In this document: positions 5,735-8,828 of the stretch, in pieces
How the letters are laid out: each line of letters begins with the position of its first letter
Numbering within the stretch: the stretch's first letter is position 1
Assembly (NCBI GenBank): GCA_018268695.1
Contig: JAFDWD010001107.1
Span: 1-8,828 of the forward strand
Origin: Actinomycetota bacterium
GTDB taxonomy: Bacteria; Actinomycetota; Thermoleophilia; Solirubrobacterales; 70-9
DNA length: 8,828 bases
Direction: 5' to 3'
Program-made: the position numbers and the translations under genes
The notes under the pieces: generated by a model
The model's input: only the letters and a program-made list of their open reading frames with translations
What the model was told of the DNA's origin: nothing
Databases searched by the model: none

Positions 5735-7420
5735 TCAGCAGGTCTTCTCGGCGCCGGTCATCGCGTTCCAGGCGCCGCCGAGGGAGAAGTCGGCGTCGAC
5801 GCTGAAGATGCCGGGGTGGGAGACGCGGGCGATCGTCCACTTGCCGGCGCCGAGCAGGCAACCGGCGCCGCGACCGATCGACCAGTAGGGGGTGAAGTTG
5901 ACGCGGACGAGGAACTCGCCGGGGCGGGTCACGTCGAGCGCGAAGCCCTGGCGCCCGACCGAGACGGCGCTCGCGCGACCGGTGCCGAGCGGGGCCACGA
6001 GCGGCTTCGGATCCGCCACCTCGTAGATGCGCCAGTGGTTGTCGCGGAAGCGTTCGTGGAGGTAGGGCGGGTCCCTCAGGATGAGGCGCCGCTCGGCGGC
6101 GGACGAGTAGTCGAGCGGGGCGATCGGGAGGGCGACGTAGCGGATCGCGTTGTTGCGGAGCCAGCGCCCGTAGCTCTGCTCGGTGAGGGCGCCTTCCGCG
6201 TAGAAGATGTCGTAGCGGGCGGTGTCGAGCTGGCGCAGCCAGCCGCGGGCGAGCTCGAACTTCGGTGCCAGGTAGGCCGACTCCCAGTGGTTGGCGGTCG
6301 GCGGGACCTCGATCCGGGTGCCGCGTCCACCGTGTTCCATCAGCCAGTGGGAGGCGGGCGTGAAGAAGGATTCTTTGGTCGACGGGTCGCCGACCGAGCG
6401 GGCGATCTGGGTGACGCTCGCGGTGAACTGCCAGTAGAGGCTGCCGAGGAGGGTGGCGACGAGGACCGCGGTGTAGAACCAGGCCGGGACGCGCCGATGC
6501 GGAAGGAGATCGGCGCCGGCGGCAGGGACGGTCAGCGCGCCGCGGCGGGCGATCGGCAGCGGCCGCTGCGAAAGGAGGACGGCGGCGAGGACGGGGCCGC
6601 CGAACAGCGCCCCGAGCCGCACCGCGTTGCCGCCGAGCGCGTTCGGGACGAGGAAGATCGCGGTCGAGGCGAGCGCGTAGCCGAGCACCACGCGGTGCAG
6701 GCGGCCCTCGCCGTCGGCGCGCCAGGTGAGGAAGAGCGCCCCCGCGCACCAGATCGGGATCGAGATGAAGGACGAGGTGACGAAGGGGAAGCGGCCGGGT
6801 TCGGGGAAGGCGAGGTTCGGCGCGACGGTGAGGATCAGCGCGACGGCGCAGGCGCCGATCGTGGCGCGGCTGAGGCGCTCGCCGCGTTCCCACGCCCCCG
6901 CCGCGAGGACGCCGGCGAGGAAGGCACCCGCAACCGGGCTCGCCAGCGGGCAGGCGGCGGCCGCGGCGATCGCGAGCGTCGTCCTCCCTGTCTGCAACGA
7001 GCGCAGGGCGGCGAGGCCGAACGCGACGCCGAAGGCGAAGGTCAGCTGGCCGTCGGCCAGAAGGGTGACGACGCCCGCGGCGAACCAGAGCGTCGCCCAG
7101 CGCGCCTCGCTCCCCCAGCGGTCCCGGACCAGGCGGTCGAAGAGGTAGGAGGAGGAGACCACCGAGAGCATCCCCACCACCTGCGGGCCGAGCAGCGCCG
7201 CGGCCGGGGGGAACAGCACGCTGTAGTTGAGCGTGTAATGGCCCGCGTACCAGGAGCTGTTCCAGATCGCGAGGCCGGAGTGGTCGAAGAGCTCGGTATG
7301 GAAGACCTGGGCGGCGAGGTCGCCGACCCGTGGGTCCCAGATCAACATCAGGGCCGCCAGCACTGCGCTGAGCGCGACCGCGGGCAGCCATTCGGGGCGA
7401 TACGCCTTCGACTGGACCAT
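5735..7420 (-). CDS. Polytopic membrane protein, GT-C glycosyltransferase-like layout
   Basis: A 561-residue integral membrane protein. Hydrophobic segments, judged by eye, lie near 11-28, 63-80, 82-97, 108-122, 125-142, 147-177 (possibly two), 186-205, 218-234, 243-262, 266-284 and 312-330. A soluble C-terminal domain of about 220 residues follows and should face outside. The first loop carries DPRVGDLAAQVF (29-40) and SSWYAGHY (55-62), and the C-terminal domain has NNAIRYVALP (423-432). This pattern is seen in actinobacterial GT-C-type or YfhO-like envelope proteins that move sugars from polyprenyl carriers. I cannot name a specific family. The protein ends in a free Cys. The ATG at 7420 is chosen because it directly precedes the first membrane segment; an ATG at 7498 would overlap lipB and add 26 unlikely residues. 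No Shine-Dalgarno sequence is seen. A -10-like TATCCT (7436-7431) would give a near-leaderless start. It is transcribed alone. Confidence 0.87.
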   Translation of the reverse strand: MVQSKAYRPEWLPAVALSAVLAALMLIWDPRVGDLAAQVFHTELFDHSGLAIWNSSWYAGHYTLNYSVLFPPAAALLGPQVVGMLSVVSSSYLFDRLVRDRWGSEARWATLWFAAGVVTLLADGQLTFAFGVAFGLAALRSLQTGRTTLAIAAAAACPLASPVAGAFLAGVLAAGAWERGERLSRATIGACAVALILTVAPNLAFPEPGRFPFVTSSFISIPIWCAGALFLTWRADGEGRLHRVVLGYALASTAIFLVPNALGGNAVRLGALFGGPVLAAVLLSQRPLPIARRGALTVPAAGADLLPHRRVPAWFYTAVLVATLLGSLYWQFTASVTQIARSVGDPSTKESFFTPASHWLMEHGGRGTRIEVPPTANHWESAYLAPKFELARGWLRQLDTARYDIFYAEGALTEQSYGRWLRNNAIRYVALPIAPLDYSSAAERRLILRDPPYLHERFRDNHWRIYEVADPKPLVAPLGTGRASAVSVGRQGFALDVTRPGEFLVRVNFTPYWSIGRGAGCLLGAGKWTIARVSHPGIFSVDADFSLGGAWNAMTGAEKTC

Positions 7421-7457
7421 TCGGTACCAAAGGATATGCGGGCGACTTGAAACAATT
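7421..7457. promoter_or_regulatory. Short divergent intergenic region, membrane protein / lipB
   Basis: Only 37 bases separate the chosen starts. The stretch and its edges are AT-richer than the coding DNA. A palindrome ACAATTGT (7452-7459) runs into the lipB GTG. TATCCT on the minus strand (7436-7431) is a possible -10 for the membrane protein gene. No convincing lipB promoter or ribosome binding site is visible, so the lipB promoter may lie inside the membrane protein gene or the mRNA may be leaderless. Confidence 0.3.
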
Positions 7458-8204
7458 GTGAGAGTGAGCACCGAATTGCTCCTCATCGACTGCGGCACGA
7501 TCCGCTACCGCGAGGCCTGGGACCTGCAGCTGGCGCTGGCCGAGCGCCGCGGCGCGGGGACGATCCCGGACGCCTTGCTGCTGCTCGAGCACCCGCCGGT
7601 GTACACGCGCGGGCGGCGCACCACGGCGGCGGAACTGCCGATGGGGGACGAGTGGTACGAGACGCAGGGAATCGAAGTGCTCGACACCGATCGCGGCGGG
7701 CTCGTCACCTACCACGGGCCGGGGCAGCTGGTCGCCTACCCGATCCTCGACCTGGCGCCGATGGGCGGCGACGTGCACGAGTACGTGCGGGGACTGGAGC
7801 GAGTGATGATCGGGGCGCTGACCGAGCACGGGGTCGGGGCGCAGACGATCGAGGGGCTGACCGGGGTGTGGACGGACGGGCCGCCGCCGGCGCCGGGGGC
7901 CGGCGGCGCGGCGGAGAAGATCGGCTCGATCGGCGTCCACGTCAGCAAGGGCATCACCACGCACGGGCTGGCGGTGAACGTGGACAACGACCTGCAGCCG
8001 TTCGAGTGGGTGATCCCATGCGGGATCCAGGGCGTGGCGATGACCTCGATCGCCAAGGAGGGCGGGCGCGCACCCTCCGTGCCGGCGTTCGCGGCGACCG
8101 TGGGGCGCCATTTCGCCAAGGTCTTCGAGCGGGAGCCGCGCGCTGTCGGGCTCGACAGTGTGGGCCTGGAGCCCGCGCCCGCTAGGCTCGGGGGAGAGCG
8201 ATGA
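7458..8204 (+). CDS. lipB: Octanoyltransferase (lipoyl-ACP:protein N-octanoyltransferase)
   Basis: LipB moves octanoate from acyl carrier protein to the lipoyl-domain lysine of E2 and GcvH proteins, the first step of de novo lipoate assembly in the cytoplasm. The 248-residue protein has the family signature DRGGLVTYHGPGQLVAYPI (78-96), EKIGSIGVHVSKGITTHGLA (153-172) with catalytic Lys154, and IPCGIQGVAMTS (186-197) with the acyl-accepting Cys188. A Pro/Gly/Ala-rich loop GPPPAPGAGGAA (141-152) precedes the lysine motif and is longer than usual; it should be a flexible surface insert. The start is GTG at 7458, but a second in-frame GTG at 7464 is equally plausible, since neither has a Shine-Dalgarno sequence. 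The gene overlaps lipA by four bases (ATGA), so the two are translationally coupled. Confidence 0.97.
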   Translation: MRVSTELLLIDCGTIRYREAWDLQLALAERRGAGTIPDALLLLEHPPVYTRGRRTTAAELPMGDEWYETQGIEVLDTDRGGLVTYHGPGQLVAYPILDLAPMGGDVHEYVRGLERVMIGALTEHGVGAQTIEGLTGVWTDGPPPAPGAGGAAEKIGSIGVHVSKGITTHGLAVNVDNDLQPFEWVIPCGIQGVAMTSIAKEGGRAPSVPAFAATVGRHFAKVFEREPRAVGLDSVGLEPAPARLGGER

Positions 8205-8828
8205 GCGAGACGACCGAGCGAATCCACGTCACCCGCTCCCGGGCCAAGCCGGGCGGCACCGCGCAGACGGACGGGGCGATCCCGTTCAAACGCGCGCGCA
8301 AGCCGCCGTGGCTGAAAGTGCCGGCCCCGGGCGGGCCGAACTACCGGCGCCTGAAGGAAACGATCACCAGCGACAACCTCCACACGGTCTGCGAGGAGGC
8401 GAACTGCCCGAACGTCGGCGAGTGCTGGGAGCGGGGCACGGCGACGTTCATGATCCTTGGCGATGTCTGCACGCGCCGGTGCGGGTTCTGCAACGTACAG
8501 ACGGGCAAGCCGAGCTGGAACGACCCGCTGGAGCCGCTGCGCGTCGCCAACCAGGTGAAAGCCATGGGCCTTCGTCACGCGGTGGTCACGTCGGTGGATC
8601 GCGACGACCTCCCCGACTACGGCGCGAGCGCCTTCGTCGGCGTCGTCCGCTCGATCCGGATGATGGCCCCGGAATGCAAGGTGGAGATCCTCACCCCGGA
8701 CTTCCGCGGACAGGAGATGCCGCTGGCGCGGGTCATCGCCGAGAAGCCCGACGTCTTCAACCACAACGTGGAGACGGTGCCGCGCCTCTACCCGATCGCC
8801 CGCCGCGGCTCCCAGTTCGCCCGCTCCG
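8201..8828 (+). CDS. lipA: Lipoyl synthase, radical SAM (3' end beyond window)
   Basis: LipA inserts two sulfurs into protein-bound octanoyl groups to finish the lipoyl cofactor. The visible 209 residues hold both cluster motifs: the auxiliary 4Fe-4S cysteines C64-x4-C69-x5-C75 (CEEANCPNVGEC), and the radical SAM cysteines C90-x3-C94-x2-C97 (CTRRCGFC). GKPSWNDPLEP and VVTSVDRDDLPDYGA follow as expected; the last reads DYGA where most LipA proteins have DGGA. The NHNVETVPRLY segment near 195 is also typical. The Arg-rich N-terminal extension of about 40 residues before the conserved part is common in actinobacterial LipA. A strong GGGGAGAG (8191-8198) precedes the ATG, which overlaps the lipB stop. 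The C-terminal third, including the final cluster-ligating serine region, lies outside the window. Confidence 0.98.
   Translation, partial: MSETTERIHVTRSRAKPGGTAQTDGAIPFKRARKPPWLKVPAPGGPNYRRLKETITSDNLHTVCEEANCPNVGECWERGTATFMILGDVCTRRCGFCNVQTGKPSWNDPLEPLRVANQVKAMGLRHAVVTSVDRDDLPDYGASAFVGVVRSIRMMAPECKVEILTPDFRGQEMPLARVIAEKPDVFNHNVETVPRLYPIARRGSQFARS

Noticed and set aside
5816..7450. Long + strand open frame (544 codons) antisense to the membrane protein
   Set aside because: Its translation is a low-complexity Gly/Ala/Arg/Glu/Asp mix with no domain, and the minus strand gives clean membrane segments. It is a by-product of high GC codon bias.
7736..8764. Minus-strand 342-codon frame opposite lipB and lipA
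   Set aside because: It lies antisense to two unmistakable enzymes with intact catalytic motifs, and its translation has no domain features.
1..8828. Mobile element, attachment site, CRISPR array or RNA gene
   Set aside because: No transposase or integrase motifs, terminal inverted repeats, tRNA-like folds or regularly spaced repeats were seen on either strand.

Overview
The window is very GC-rich and densely coding. GTG starts are frequent, genes often overlap by 1 or 4 bases, and gene starts often lack a Shine-Dalgarno sequence. Together with a ChoD-like GMC oxidoreductase, this suggests a high-GC actinobacterium, possibly a deep-branching soil lineage such as Thermoleophilia. That placement is an inference from style and protein resemblance, not a database match.

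The two ends hold core lipoate-linked metabolism on the + strand. On the left is the last 67 codons of a 2-oxoacid dehydrogenase E1 beta subunit (1-206). On the right are lipB (octanoyltransferase, 7458-8204) and the start of lipA (lipoyl synthase, from 8201, cut by the window edge). LipB and LipA make the lipoyl cofactor used by the complex to which E1 beta belongs.

Between them lie about 7 kb of accessory genes. Three minus-strand genes form a tightly overlapping operon, read from 4392 down to 210: a cholesterol-oxidase-like GMC flavoprotein, an FAD-linked lactone oxidase of the D-arabinono-1,4-lactone oxidase family, and a Vps62-domain protein with an Ig/fibronectin-like tail. Divergent from it, across a 108-bp AT-richer gap (4393-4500), is a two-gene + strand operon: a type-3 copper tyrosinase and a small protein resembling the C-terminal beta-domain of larger tyrosinases. 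The gap holds plausible promoters for both operons and a short dyad covering both candidate -35 boxes. The two units may therefore be co-regulated and may form one oxidative system (two flavin oxidases plus a copper phenol oxidase). I do not recognise this combination as a described pathway.

A minus-strand polytopic membrane protein (5735-7420) with a GT-C-like layout lies between the tyrosinase operon and lipB. Both convergent junctions leave only 2-3 bases between stop codons. There are no tRNAs, rRNAs, transposases, CRISPR arrays or clear intrinsic terminators, and no gene-free stretch above about 110 bases.
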